A stretch of 64,000 bases of DNA from an uncultured Muribaculaceae bacterium (GTDB taxonomy: Bacteria; Bacteroidota; Bacteroidia; Bacteroidales; Muribaculaceae): assembly GCA_910583675.1 (NCBI GenBank), contig CAJTYH010000001.1, positions 1-64,000 of the forward strand, read 5' to 3'. Each line of letters starts with the position of its first letter. The stretch's first letter is position 1. Below, piece after piece: positions 34,643 through 42,875 of the stretch. The notes beneath the pieces are model-generated. The model saw nothing but the letters and a program-made list of their open reading frames with translations. It made no database searches and was not told where the DNA came from. The position numbers and the translations under genes are program-made.

Positions 34643-35608
34643 TTATGACATGGAAAGCATCCTCTCTATCGGTTTCCTTGCGGCCTCTGCTATCACCGGA
34701 TCAACATGTATCTCCGGCTGTTCGTATTTCAAGGCATTGTAAAGTTTCTCAAGCGTGTTGAGCTTCATGAACGAACAGTCATTGCATGCGCATGTGCTGT
34801 CCGACGGAGGAGCCGGGATGAAAGTCTTGTCGGGACAGCTTTTCCGCATTTCATGCAGTATGCCGCTTTCAGTGGCCACTATGAATTCCTTCTCATCGCT
34901 TTCTTTGGCATATTTGAGCAAAGCAGCCGTGGAACCCACCTTGTCGGCAAGTATTATGACAGCCTTCTTGCATTCCGGATGAGCCAGCACCTTGGCAGAG
35001 GGGTGTAGTCTTTTAAGTTCTACGAGTTTCTCCACAGAGAACTGTTCGTGCACGTGGCATGCGCCGTCCCATATCACCATGTCGCGTCCTGTGACGGCGC
35101 TTATGTAGTTCCCGAGGTTTCGATCAGGGCCGAATATGATCTTCGCATCCTTCGGAAGCGCTTCCACTATCTTGCGTGCATTGGAAGAGGTCACCACCAC
35201 ATCCGTCAAAGCCTTCACGGCAGCGGAGGTATTGACATAGCTCACCACCGTATGGCCGGGATGCTCTTTGATGAATTCAGCAAACTTGTCGGCAGGACAC
35301 GAATCTGCCAATGAGCATCCGGCATTGGTATCCGGTACCACCACAACCTTGTCAGGGCAAAGTATCTTTGCCGTCTCACCCATGAAGTGAACACCACACA
35401 AAACTATCATACGGTTCTCCAGTTTCTGGGCGATCTGTGCCAAGGCAAGGGAGTCGCCGATGAAGTCGGCCAGATCCTGAATCTCCCCTTTCTGATAGTA
35501 ATGGGCAAGGATCACGGCATCCTTCTCTTTCTTCAGCTTCTTTATTTCCTCCTTGAGATCGATTCCGGCCGGGATTGGCTCGTTCACGAACCCGTTTTCA
35601 ACATTCAT
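34643..35608 (-). CDS. nadA: Quinolinate synthase A
   Basis: A [4Fe-4S] enzyme that condenses iminoaspartate with dihydroxyacetone phosphate to make quinolinate in de novo NAD synthesis. 321 residues. Cluster-ligand cysteines are visible in VLCGVHFMGETAKIL, in the middle of the protein (AHPECK), and in CACNDCSFMKLN near the C-terminus. Other family features: AHYYQKGEIQDLADFIGDSL at the N-terminus, and GPDRNLGNYI. The partner gene nadB is not in the window. The 5' region is long and contains a promoter with an overlapping operator-like dyad (35798-35831), suggesting regulation of NAD synthesis. Confidence 0.97.
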   Translation of the reverse strand: MNVENGFVNEPIPAGIDLKEEIKKLKKEKDAVILAHYYQKGEIQDLADFIGDSLALAQIAQKLENRMIVLCGVHFMGETAKILCPDKVVVVPDTNAGCSLADSCPADKFAEFIKEHPGHTVVSYVNTSAAVKALTDVVVTSSNARKIVEALPKDAKIIFGPDRNLGNYISAVTGRDMVIWDGACHVHEQFSVEKLVELKRLHPSAKVLAHPECKKAVIILADKVGSTAALLKYAKESDEKEFIVATESGILHEMRKSCPDKTFIPAPPSDSTCACNDCSFMKLNTLEKLYNALKYEQPEIHVDPVIAEAARKPIERMLSMS

Positions 35609-35797
35609 TTTATTATATTTTAAATGATTGAAATTTTTTTCAAAAAAACAGTTTCAATCCCAATAATAATAAAGGGTGTTGAAACCTTCCATAACTTTCA
35701 GCTCAATTATTTGCTTTTTATGGTTATCAAATTCATTGACCATGTTATAGTCACTTTATCCACATAACCATATGCTGAATCTTAGTAAGTTAAGTAG

Positions 35798-35831
35798 GTT
35801 ATGAACATACTGTTTATAACATGCAAAGTTA
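35798..35831 (-). promoter_or_regulatory. Promoter with overlapping operator-like dyad upstream of nadA
   Basis: TAACTTTG (35824-35831, minus strand) is a -7 element. Its expected start near 35817 falls inside the inverted repeat GTTATGAACA-TAC-TGTTTATAAC (35798-35820; 10-bp arms, one mismatch). A protein bound there would block initiation. The leader to nadA would be about 210 bases. Confidence 0.45.
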
Positions 35832-36051
35832 ATAACTTTCACTCTAAACTCCTACTAAAAACTGTGGAAAACCCCATTCATAACACGTTTATATATGCCT
35901 TACCCTTTGTTTGCATATTATTCCGGCAGATATATACACAGTCTGTTACCGTCTGGCCAAATATGCGGCATCCTATTTTAAACATTGTTCCCAACATGCT
36001 TTTCAACACTTTTCCCAACATTTTGAACAGGCTCTTACAATACACAAATAT

Positions 36052-36078
36052 CCCGGACGCTTGTGGATTTCGTCCGAG
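36052..36078 (-). terminator. Terminator of the sulfatase gene
   Basis: On the minus strand CTCGGACG, an 11-base loop, CGTCCGGG, followed by ATATTTGT. It begins about 25 bp past the stop. Confidence 0.55.
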
Positions 36079-36103
36079 ATATTATAGGGATATTTTATGA
36101 AAA

Positions 36104-37717
36104 TTACTTACATAAGTTGGTCATGGAATATCCTGTATCAGGATTATTGAACATATAGTTATGTTCATTGCGCTTGAAGCGGTATCTGTGTCGGGGTATC
36201 TGCAATGGATCGCTTGTGGATATGTTCCATCTTAGGAGATCTTCGATCATTTCATGCTTCAACTTGTCATATTTCTTGTTGTTGAAAAGGTTGTGTAATT
36301 CTGATGGATCCTTTTTTAGATTGTAGAGTTGGCCGTTGCCGTCCATGTCATAAACCAGTTTCCAGTCTCCTTTGCGAAGCATGCGCATTGTACCGCTTTG
36401 AGTCCAGGTATTCAGTTCGTCAAAGAACATCCCTTTTTTCCCGACTGCGCCCTCTGCCATATAGTCCGTTGCATCATCCTCAGTATAATACATGCCGCCG
36501 TAGCCGTCCTCGGACATCACGCTCATGAATTCTGTTTCAGGATAATCCTTTCCTTGCAGAAGAGGCCAGAGACTGCGTCCCTGCACGCCTACGGGGATTT
36601 CTGCACCCATTATTTCACAGATTGTAGGGAAAATGTCAATGATGCTTACATGAGCATCATGCGGGGTAGACGACGATTTTATTCCCGGCCCTGTCCATTG
36701 CATGGGGATTCGGGTGATAGCGTCGTCAAGTCCGACACCTTTCTTCATCATGCCATACTCGCCGGCATAGTCCCCATGGTCGGACACAAAGATTATTACA
36801 GTGTTGTCATATATGCCGTCTTCTTTGAGGTTATTGACAAGTCGCCCTATCTGGTCGTCTATCAGTCGCAGCATCCCATGATAATTGGATCGTAACCGTT
36901 GAAGATTCTCCTTATAACCTTTATGACCTTGTGCCATCATTTCTGAAAGGAGTATATATTCCTTTCCTTTGGTCGGGAGATCTTTCTCGGAACTTCCCAT
37001 CTTAGGAAGTGTTTCAGGCGGAAACAAGGAATAATATGGTTCGCACACCTGATACGGATTATGCGGTTCAGCCATTGAAAACCACATGAGGAAAGGCTTG
37101 TCCTTGTGTGAATCAATCCATTTGCTTGCATCCTCGACCATACGGTATGGAAGCTGGGATTCAACACCATAAGGCGAAGGCTCCATATTGGCGTACATGT
37201 CAAGGGTGCCGAGATAATCGTCGAAAGCCTTGGCATGTACGCTTTTTTCCTTGGATTCCTGTCTGTCATGACTGTATGGACACCAGAAATCAACCCGATC
37301 CGGACTAAGGTGGGAATGATTCTTGCCTACCATGGCTGTAGCATATCCGCTTTCACGAGCCACATCAAAAAGATCCTTTGTATAGTAGGCATCCTTGAGG
37401 TTGTGGTTCGATTTGACGTGAGTGGCACTCGGATATCTTCCCGTAAGCATGGATACACGGGCAGGCCCGCTTGCCGGAGCCGACGTATAGGCACAATCGA
37501 ACCATGTGCCTTCATTGGCAAGGCTGTCAGCGAATGGCATTGTGTTCAAGGCATACCCCTCCCTTTGCAAAAGATCTGCACGCAATTGATCCGCCATTAT
37601 TATTATTACGTTTGGTTCCTTTGCAGCGTCGTTGGCATATAATACTGGATTGATGGCTGTCGACAAGGATAATCCGGCCAATAATTTTACATGTTTCATA
37701 TGGAGGGTTGCTTGCAT
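36104..37717 (-). CDS. Secreted sulfatase, serine-type
   Basis: A 537-residue formylglycine-dependent sulfatase. The active-site signature is S-x-P-x-R in PASGPARVSMLTGRYP; Ser83 would be the residue oxidised to formylglycine, which needs the radical-SAM maturase (anSME), not seen here. Metal-site residues: NVIIIMADQLRAD (Asp43), FVSDHGDYAGEYGM, and His in MVGKNHSHLS. A signal peptide covers roughly the first 28 residues; starts at 37717 or 37699 (MKHVKLLAGLSL) are both possible. Sulfatases of this type in gut Bacteroidales desulfate mucin or glycosaminoglycan sugars; the substrate here is unknown. The gene follows the outer-membrane barrel gene by 22 bp. Confidence 0.9.
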   Translation of the reverse strand: MQATLHMKHVKLLAGLSLSTAINPVLYANDAAKEPNVIIIMADQLRADLLQREGYALNTMPFADSLANEGTWFDCAYTSAPASGPARVSMLTGRYPSATHVKSNHNLKDAYYTKDLFDVARESGYATAMVGKNHSHLSPDRVDFWCPYSHDRQESKEKSVHAKAFDDYLGTLDMYANMEPSPYGVESQLPYRMVEDASKWIDSHKDKPFLMWFSMAEPHNPYQVCEPYYSLFPPETLPKMGSSEKDLPTKGKEYILLSEMMAQGHKGYKENLQRLRSNYHGMLRLIDDQIGRLVNNLKEDGIYDNTVIIFVSDHGDYAGEYGMMKKGVGLDDAITRIPMQWTGPGIKSSSTPHDAHVSIIDIFPTICEIMGAEIPVGVQGRSLWPLLQGKDYPETEFMSVMSEDGYGGMYYTEDDATDYMAEGAVGKKGMFFDELNTWTQSGTMRMLRKGDWKLVYDMDGNGQLYNLKKDPSELHNLFNNKKYDKLKHEMIEDLLRWNISTSDPLQIPRHRYRFKRNEHNYMFNNPDTGYSMTNLCK

Positions 37718-37739
37718 GATCTTTGGGTTGGGCGTTTTT

Positions 37740-38495
37740 TTAGAATATGCGGCCTGAGATTGTGAACTTCAGCACCGGCCAGATGGTGAGTTTGTCCATT
37801 ATTTTCTGGTAGGTATCGTCATCCGTCACTTCACTGAGGTCTACTGTCTTGTCGTTGGCATATAGTTTGGGTTTACCATGGAACTGTACTCCGATTTCCC
37901 AACTGAAATTGATACGGCGCTTGGGCACGAAATGGCCTGTGCCTATGCCAAGGTACGGACGGAATTTCTTTACACGCAACGCACCGTTCACATCACCGTT
38001 TTCATCGAAGTCTATCTGGTAGTCACCGATCTGTACGTAAGGATTCTTCATCAGGTCTATGGTCTCAGGATCGGCGTGCCCTTTTATTTTTATGATATCG
38101 CTACCTCCGAAATAAGCGCCGGCAGCCAGGAACAGACCCATCTTCTTGCCGAATGGATATATATTGAAGATTACCGAGCCCTGCACTCGTTTGAAAGATG
38201 CATCAAGGGTGATTTCCTTGTTGTATTCGGAGTCGGTGTATCCTGGATAATAGCTGTCATACTCGATCTCCGTATCGGTGTGGAAACCGAATCCAGGCAT
38301 TATGCTTACCCCGGCACGCAGTTCCACCCAGTTGGTTATGGTGGTTCCGGCTTCAAATCCGAATCCTGTAGTCGCGGCGTGTGCGCCTACTGCAAGATGA
38401 TTGAAGATGTTGAGATTGTGAAGTGCAGGCACACACTGGGCTGATGCTCCAATGTATGCAAACAGCGCTGTAAGCGCTATTAGAAGCTTTTTCAT
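37740..38495 (-). CDS. Outer-membrane beta-barrel protein
   Basis: A 251-residue protein with a clear signal peptide (MKKLLIALTALFAYIGASAQ). The mature protein shows alternating hydrophobic/polar strands ending in aromatic residues (WVELRAGVSIMPGFGF, KKMGLFLAAGAYFGG, FRPYLGIGTGHFVPKRRINF) and a last strand FTISGRIF with terminal Phe, the usual outer-membrane insertion signal. It is probably an 8-10-strand barrel. The function is unknown. It is probably co-transcribed with the sulfatase. Confidence 0.78.
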   Translation of the reverse strand: MKKLLIALTALFAYIGASAQCVPALHNLNIFNHLAVGAHAATTGFGFEAGTTITNWVELRAGVSIMPGFGFHTDTEIEYDSYYPGYTDSEYNKEITLDASFKRVQGSVIFNIYPFGKKMGLFLAAGAYFGGSDIIKIKGHADPETIDLMKNPYVQIGDYQIDFDENGDVNGALRVKKFRPYLGIGTGHFVPKRRINFSWEIGVQFHGKPKLYANDKTVDLSEVTDDDTYQKIMDKLTIWPVLKFTISGRIF

Positions 38496-38551
38496 AAGAA
38501 AAATGTGATAAGGTTATATTTGTGGATTAATTAAATTTCAGGTTTAAGTTG

Positions 38552-38570
38552 CTGTCATGCAGCATGACAG
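38552..38570 (-). promoter_or_regulatory. Hairpin in leader of barrel gene
   Basis: CTGTCATGC-A-GCATGACAG, perfect 9-bp arms, 57 bp upstream of the ATG and just downstream of the -7 element. It is in the untranslated leader, so it could affect message stability or bind a regulator. Confidence 0.45.
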
Positions 38571-38583
38571 GGAATATTTGGCA

Positions 38584-38591
38584 CAAAGATA
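38584..38591 (-). promoter_or_regulatory. -7 element of barrel/sulfatase operon
   Basis: TATCTTTG on the minus strand, about 90 bp upstream of ATG 38495. The -33 box is not clear. Confidence 0.45.
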
Positions 38592-38670
38592 GTTAAAAAT
38601 GATAAAAGATACCTTAACTCAATTAATTTTTTATTCGCGGCATGTGCTGAGGCGTAAGCCGAAGTCCTGT

Positions 38671-38728
38671 GACATAAACAAACGAACGGCGGATGGCATA
38701 TGCCATCCGCCGTTCGTTTGTTTATGTC
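38671..38728. terminator. 58-bp perfect palindrome after secG
   Basis: GACATAAACAAACGAACGGC... is followed by its exact complement with no unpaired centre beyond CATATG, 29 bp per arm. It starts 9 bp past the secG stop. The outer arm is T-rich on either strand (GTTTGTTTATG), so it probably works as the secG terminator. Confidence 0.75.
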
Positions 38729-38736
38729 TGGTTTGC

Positions 38737-39108
38737 TTATTCGGCAGGAGTTTCAGTTGTAGCCGGGGTTTCCACCGGTGCTTCTGCTGCAGGAGCGGCC
38801 ACCGGTGCGGGAGTGTTGTATTCGGTGCCGGTGATTGTCTGGATCTCGTTTATGGGTTTCACACGTGAACCGCTTTGTACGAGATTGCGGGGCATTACGA
38901 ATACGCTGATGATAGAAAGTACTCCGATGATGCCTGCAAGTGTCCAGGTTGCCTTTTCAATGAAGTCGTTGGTACGGCGCACGCCCATGATCTGGTTTGA
39001 GCCGGCAAAGGAGGAAGAAAGACCTCCGCCCTTCGATTTCTGAACGAGCACGACAACGATTAGAAGTAATGATACTAATACGGTTAAAATGATAATGAGC
39101 GTGTACAT
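38737..39108 (-). CDS. secG: Preprotein translocase subunit SecG
   Basis: A small inner-membrane protein of the SecYEG channel. 123 residues with two membrane helices: MYTLIIILTVLVSLLLIVVV and, after the conserved loop QKSKGGGLSSSFAGSNQIMG, a second helix near residues 57-73. The C-terminal tail (about residue 95 onward) is a low-complexity Ala/Pro/Glu/Thr extension, common in Bacteroidota SecG. It is the last gene in the run sigma-54 activator, lptE, TPR protein, secG, an order conserved in related genomes. Confidence 0.93.
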   Translation of the reverse strand: MYTLIIILTVLVSLLLIVVVLVQKSKGGGLSSSFAGSNQIMGVRRTNDFIEKATWTLAGIIGVLSIISVFVMPRNLVQSGSRVKPINEIQTITGTEYNTPAPVAAPAAEAPVETPATTETPAE

Positions 39109-39141
39109 TGTTTCTTTGGAACTATAGTTCGGTTTCTTTTT

Positions 39142-39987
39142 TTATTTTTCTTGGTCGGTTTTGTTCTCAATTCGCTTTCTGCTATGGCTCTCCACGAGCA
39201 TCAGTTTACGCAAAAAACGTAATTGGTCTGCAAAGTAAGCATTTTTTTCCGGAAATGACAAACTTAATCGGTTAAGAATTTCATATGCACGCTCATAACG
39301 TTTTGTCTTGATGTAGATTTTGGCAAGGCTTTCGCTTAGAAGCGAATTGTCGGCCGGTTGTTCAGGAACTTTGGCAAGCGGTTCAGGAGGGGTTTTCCTT
39401 GCATGTTTGTTGGAGCGGTTTGATACGGTTTTCTTTTCCTGTGCCGGCATTTCTATCGGCACGGTTTCCTCTTCCGGCGACGGAGCGCCATGGGTGTTTA
39501 CCGATAATATGAAACGGTTTATGCGGTCTTCCTGCGAATCACCGTCAGGCGATGGCCTCTCAGGGAGTGCCTCAGCCTCCCGCGCCAATTGTTGGGAATA
39601 ATCGGCCACGGGATTGAATATCAGTTTCTCAAGTGTGGAGATCTCGGCATCTTCGCTGTTTCCATAGGTGCTGAGGAACTTGTCTATGGTGTTTTCTGTT
39701 GATGGCTTGGATGCTTTTTTCTTTTCGGGATATATTTCAGTGATATCCTCTTCGGGGCATATCATGCCTGATGCCTGTGCTCCTCCCCCCAAAGCCAGTG
39801 CTATGTGGCTTATGGCTTTGTTGCGTTCCTGTTCCGACATTTCATGCATGTTGTCACGCAGGCTTATGGCTTCCGGAACGGGAAAAAACGGATACTGTTT
39901 TTTCATTTTCCGCAACCATTGATCTGTCAGGCCGCTGAAATCTCCTTTCATCAGGGCTGTTAGTATGTCGGCATCCTGCGCGGTCAT
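39142..39987 (-). CDS. TPR-like protein between lptE and secG
   Basis: A 281-residue cytoplasmic protein with no signal peptide. The N-terminal part is helical (DILTALMKGDFSGLTDQWL), the middle is low-complexity and rich in Pro, Glu and Lys, and the C-terminal 60 residues form a tetratricopeptide-like unit: LLSESLAKIYIKTKRYERAY followed by EILNRLSLSFPEKNAYFADQ. It matches the conserved Bacteroidales protein found in this position next to secG. A role as an adaptor in envelope assembly is only suggested by the neighbours. Confidence 0.72.
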   Translation of the reverse strand: MTAQDADILTALMKGDFSGLTDQWLRKMKKQYPFFPVPEAISLRDNMHEMSEQERNKAISHIALALGGGAQASGMICPEEDITEIYPEKKKASKPSTENTIDKFLSTYGNSEDAEISTLEKLIFNPVADYSQQLAREAEALPERPSPDGDSQEDRINRFILSVNTHGAPSPEEETVPIEMPAQEKKTVSNRSNKHARKTPPEPLAKVPEQPADNSLLSESLAKIYIKTKRYERAYEILNRLSLSFPEKNAYFADQLRFLRKLMLVESHSRKRIENKTDQEK

Positions 39988-40033
39988 CTTTCAGGTGTTA
40001 AACTGTTGTTTTAGCTTCTTGATTGAATATTGT

Positions 40034-40546
40034 TTACCAGTTCCCTAAGGTGGCGTTGAATATGAGTTCCACAAGTTCCTTGCAGATCTCTTCGCATAGC
40101 TGATCCTGCACGTCGGTCAGCATCTGTGAGGCATCGAAGTCGCGATAGGCTGAAAATGTCTGGTTTATGTCATTGTTTTCCTTTTTAGTGTCAGTGTATT
40201 TCACCTTTACCGTAATGGTCAGGCGCGTCTTGGATGCATATGCGTCTTCTGTCACGGCTTGCGGGGTTAGGTTGTACCCGGTTATCTCCCCCTCTATTTC
40301 CAGGTCGGATGCTCCGTCTGTTGTTGTGAGGCGTGTGTTGCGTGTTATGTAGTCAAGCAGCGTATTTTCAAATTGTTGCTGCAATGGGGCGTATACCAAT
40401 GCGGCACGTATAGGGAACTCCCCCACTTTTATCATGCGGTATACGGTATAGTCTATGGCTGCTCCGTTGAGCTTGTAGCTGATGCGACAGCTCTGGGGTA
40501 TCAGGGCTGCCACTGTCAAAATCAATATGCCTATGAAATGTTTCAA
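40034..40546 (-). CDS. lptE: LPS-assembly lipoprotein LptE
   Basis: A 170-residue lipoprotein: MKHFIGILILTVAALI and lipobox PQSC. The mature part starts with ISYKLNGAAIDY, the Bacteroidota LptE-like beginning, then PLQQQFENTLLDYITRNTRL (helix) and paired strands LEIEGEITGYNLTP and RLTITVKVKYTDTKKEN, typical of the LptE fold. LptE plugs the LptD barrel and delivers lipopolysaccharide to the outer leaflet. It lies 27 bp downstream of the sigma-54 activator gene. Confidence 0.87.
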   Translation of the reverse strand: MKHFIGILILTVAALIPQSCRISYKLNGAAIDYTVYRMIKVGEFPIRAALVYAPLQQQFENTLLDYITRNTRLTTTDGASDLEIEGEITGYNLTPQAVTEDAYASKTRLTITVKVKYTDTKKENNDINQTFSAYRDFDASQMLTDVQDQLCEEICKELVELIFNATLGNW

Positions 40547-40573
40547 ATCAATATTTCAGATTAGGATTGTTTG

Positions 40574-41836
40574 TCACTCAAGTCCGAATTCCTTTATTTT
40601 CCTGTAAAGGGTGCGTTCCGAGATGTTCAGCTCCGCGGCAGTCGCTTTTCTGCGGCCTTCGTTGCGTTCCAATGCGAGCCTTATGGTTTCGCGTTCAGTT
40701 TCCTCCAATGTGCGTCCTTCCCATCGTTCAACGGTATGGAATGGCACGTCCACAGGTTCTGTGTCCTCTATTTCGCGTGGTTTCTGGGTCGAAGGTGCCA
40801 ATGGATTGTACTGGGAATTGACCGGATTCACGCACAATGGATATCTGTTGCCGTTATCCTTATGTGCGGTTACTGCCATGGATGTATGTGGTCTTTCTTC
40901 TCTCCTCTCCCCTGCCAGTTGCTCCTTTAGCTCTGAAATTTCATTCTGCATGCGCATGATGAGACTGAACAGCATCTCACGTTCATGTTCATAGGAGTGT
41001 GAAGCCGGTGCTTCCTTATGCTTCACGGGAGCATACGTTGTGGCTGCTTGTGGTAGATAGTGGAGCAACGTATCACGGTCTACATTGTTTCCCCCTTCGA
41101 AAAGGGCTATCTGCTCCACCACGTTTTTCAGTTGTCGCACGTTCCCAGGCCAGCGGTAATGCATCAATGCATCGCGTGCGTCGTCGCTGAAAGCTACGGA
41201 TGGCATACGATAGCGCTCGCCAAAGTCGTTGGCGAACTTGCGTGCGAGCAGCATTATGTCCGATCCCCGGTCGCGTAGTGGGGGCACCGTGATCTGCACT
41301 GTGGAGAGTCTGTAGAAAAGGTCTTCACGGAAACGTCCTTCCTTCACGGCTTTTTCCATGTCTACGTTTGTGGCTGCCACCACGCGCAGATTTGTTTTCT
41401 GCACCACGGAGGAACCAACCTTCAGGAATTCGCCGCTTTCAAGCACGCGTAGCAGTCTGGCCTGTGTGGTAAGCGGAAGTTCTGCGACCTCGTCAAGGAA
41501 GATGGTACCGCCGTCCGCCTCCTCGAAATACCCTTTTCGTGAGGATATGGCACCTGTGAAGGCACCCTTTTCATGGCCGAAAAGCTCGGAATCTATGGTT
41601 CCCTCAGGGATTGCACCGCAGTTCACGGCTATGTAGCGCGAATGCTTGCGGGGAGACCAGGCATGGATCAGCTGCGGAAAAAACTCTTTCCCGCTTCCGC
41701 TTTCACCTGTCACAAGCACGGATATGTCAATTGGAGCCACGCGGATGGCGCGTCCTATCGCCTTAAGGAGCGATGGAGCCGTTCCAACTATGCCAAGACG
41801 GGCTTTTGCCTGTTGTATCTGGTCTGCGTTTGCCAA
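40574..41836 (-). CDS. Sigma-54-dependent activator without sensory domain
   Basis: A 420-residue AAA+ transcription activator. Walker A TGESGSGKE (about residue 44), the sigma-54 contact loop GAFTGA in EKGAFTGAISSRKGYFEEA, Walker B GGTIFLDEVAELP, the arginine-finger region RFREDLFYRLSTVQI, and a C-terminal Fis-type helix-turn-helix (RKATAAELNISERTLYRKIKEF). There is no receiver or GAF domain ahead of the AAA+ core, only about 20 residues, so its activity must be controlled by another protein or by level. It lies upstream of lptE, and control of envelope genes is an inference from that. The acyltransferase gene 14 bp upstream is probably in the same transcript. Confidence 0.92.
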   Translation of the reverse strand: MANADQIQQAKARLGIVGTAPSLLKAIGRAIRVAPIDISVLVTGESGSGKEFFPQLIHAWSPRKHSRYIAVNCGAIPEGTIDSELFGHEKGAFTGAISSRKGYFEEADGGTIFLDEVAELPLTTQARLLRVLESGEFLKVGSSVVQKTNLRVVAATNVDMEKAVKEGRFREDLFYRLSTVQITVPPLRDRGSDIMLLARKFANDFGERYRMPSVAFSDDARDALMHYRWPGNVRQLKNVVEQIALFEGGNNVDRDTLLHYLPQAATTYAPVKHKEAPASHSYEHEREMLFSLIMRMQNEISELKEQLAGERREERPHTSMAVTAHKDNGNRYPLCVNPVNSQYNPLAPSTQKPREIEDTEPVDVPFHTVERWEGRTLEETERETIRLALERNEGRRKATAAELNISERTLYRKIKEFGLE

Positions 41837-41849
41837 AATGCCTGTTGTT

Positions 41850-42746
41850 TTAGTATGGTCTTGTCACTACGGTACCGGTAGCGTATTTCTTGTCGCGTAG
41901 CTTGTATGTCTCCTTGCGCAGGAAGTCGCCGAATTCCTTTTCCGAACCCATATGACGCATCTGTTCCTCTACGCTTATCGGCTCCCCTATGGTCATGTGG
42001 AAGGTGCTCCCCTTCTTGCGGAAAACCTCGGCAGGATGGCGGAAAGTGCGCAGTTGCCAGCAGGTCACACCAAGGAAGTTGAACCACCACGATTGTGAAC
42101 CGTGGAAGAAGATGGGCACTACGGGCACTTTGAGCTTTTCGATTAGCTGGATGATGGTAGGTTGCCATTCACGATCCTGCAGCCGTCCGCGCCAGTTTAC
42201 CTTACCTACCGCACCGGCAGGAAAGAACCCCACAGGTTTACCCGAGCGCACGTTCTTAATGACTTCACGGATACCGGCCATGGAGACGGCTTTTTTCTTA
42301 GGATCGTCGGAAGCCATGGCATCCACGGCGATGAAATTGGGGCGCATCGCCCATATGTAGTTCAGGAACATGTTGACCATCACCTTGTATTCAGGCCGAC
42401 GGCTTGCGATCAGGTTTATCAGTATGATTCCGTCAAGTGCGCCGAAATGATGGTTGCTCACCGTTACGAAAGCGCCTTCAGGTAGATGGTCAAGGATCTG
42501 TTCGTTGTCGATCTTGAGTTTTATGTCAAGGTCGTCAAGCAATCCATGCACGAACTGCGGACCCGGTGTGGCTGCGTTGTGCGCGTGGATTTCATTCACC
42601 TTGTCAAGGGAGATGAAGTGTATGAACCACTCTACCAGTTTGCGGTGCCCTCTTAGCTTGGGCACCATTTCCATTATGTCGTCGGCATCGAGCACCGTCA
42701 TTTTCTTAGGTTTCTCCTCTGCCGTGTTAACTTTGCTATTTTCCAT
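41850..42746 (-). CDS. Lysophospholipid acyltransferase-like protein (PlsC/hemolysin type)
   Basis: A 298-residue acyltransferase. The catalytic motif is VSNHHFGALDG (H-x4-D, about residue 100), followed by GFFPAGAVGK (glycerolipid motif III variant) and VPVVPIFFHGSQSWWF (motif IV). No clear membrane helices, but hydrophobic patches suggest membrane association. Bacteroidota carry such genes for phosphatidic acid, ornithine-lipid or glycine-lipid synthesis; the acyl acceptor cannot be told here. The ATG at 42746 is directly against the predicted transcript start; an internal ATG at 42701 (MTVLDADDIMEMV) is an alternative that leaves a short leader. Confidence 0.82.
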   Translation of the reverse strand: MENSKVNTAEEKPKKMTVLDADDIMEMVPKLRGHRKLVEWFIHFISLDKVNEIHAHNAATPGPQFVHGLLDDLDIKLKIDNEQILDHLPEGAFVTVSNHHFGALDGIILINLIASRRPEYKVMVNMFLNYIWAMRPNFIAVDAMASDDPKKKAVSMAGIREVIKNVRSGKPVGFFPAGAVGKVNWRGRLQDREWQPTIIQLIEKLKVPVVPIFFHGSQSWWFNFLGVTCWQLRTFRHPAEVFRKKGSTFHMTIGEPISVEEQMRHMGSEKEFGDFLRKETYKLRDKKYATGTVVTRPY

Positions 42747-42753
42747 ATAGCTG

Positions 42754-42761
42754 CAAAGTTA
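42754..42761 (-). promoter_or_regulatory. -7 element directly before the acyltransferase start
   Basis: TAACTTTG on the minus strand, seven bases before ATG 42746. It implies a leaderless message or a start at 42701. Confidence 0.5.
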
Positions 42762-42840
42762 CGTAAAAAGGAGAAATTAATGAATCGCAGCTTTAAAAAT
42801 CTATTCCAAGGAACCCTCTCCAAGGTCGTGGAAAATGTAA

Positions 42841-42870
42841 GTGTGATATCTCTGATTCCTCTGATCACAC
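42841..42870 (-). terminator. Possible terminator after PCMD lipoprotein gene
   Basis: GTGTGAT, a 16-base loop, ATCACAC. The stem begins 6 bp past the stop. It is short, with no U-tract. Confidence 0.3.
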
Positions 42871-42875
42871 TCTCC

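Larger units (their letters stand above)
35609..36103. other. AT-rich gene-free interval upstream of nadA
   Basis: About 495 bp with no gene. It contains a minus-strand -7 element with an overlapping dyad (35798-35831), a consensus DnaA-box sequence TTATCCACA (35756-35764), a one-mismatch relative on the other strand (TGTGGAAAA at 35863-35871), and the terminator of the sulfatase gene (36052-36078). Confidence 0.55.
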
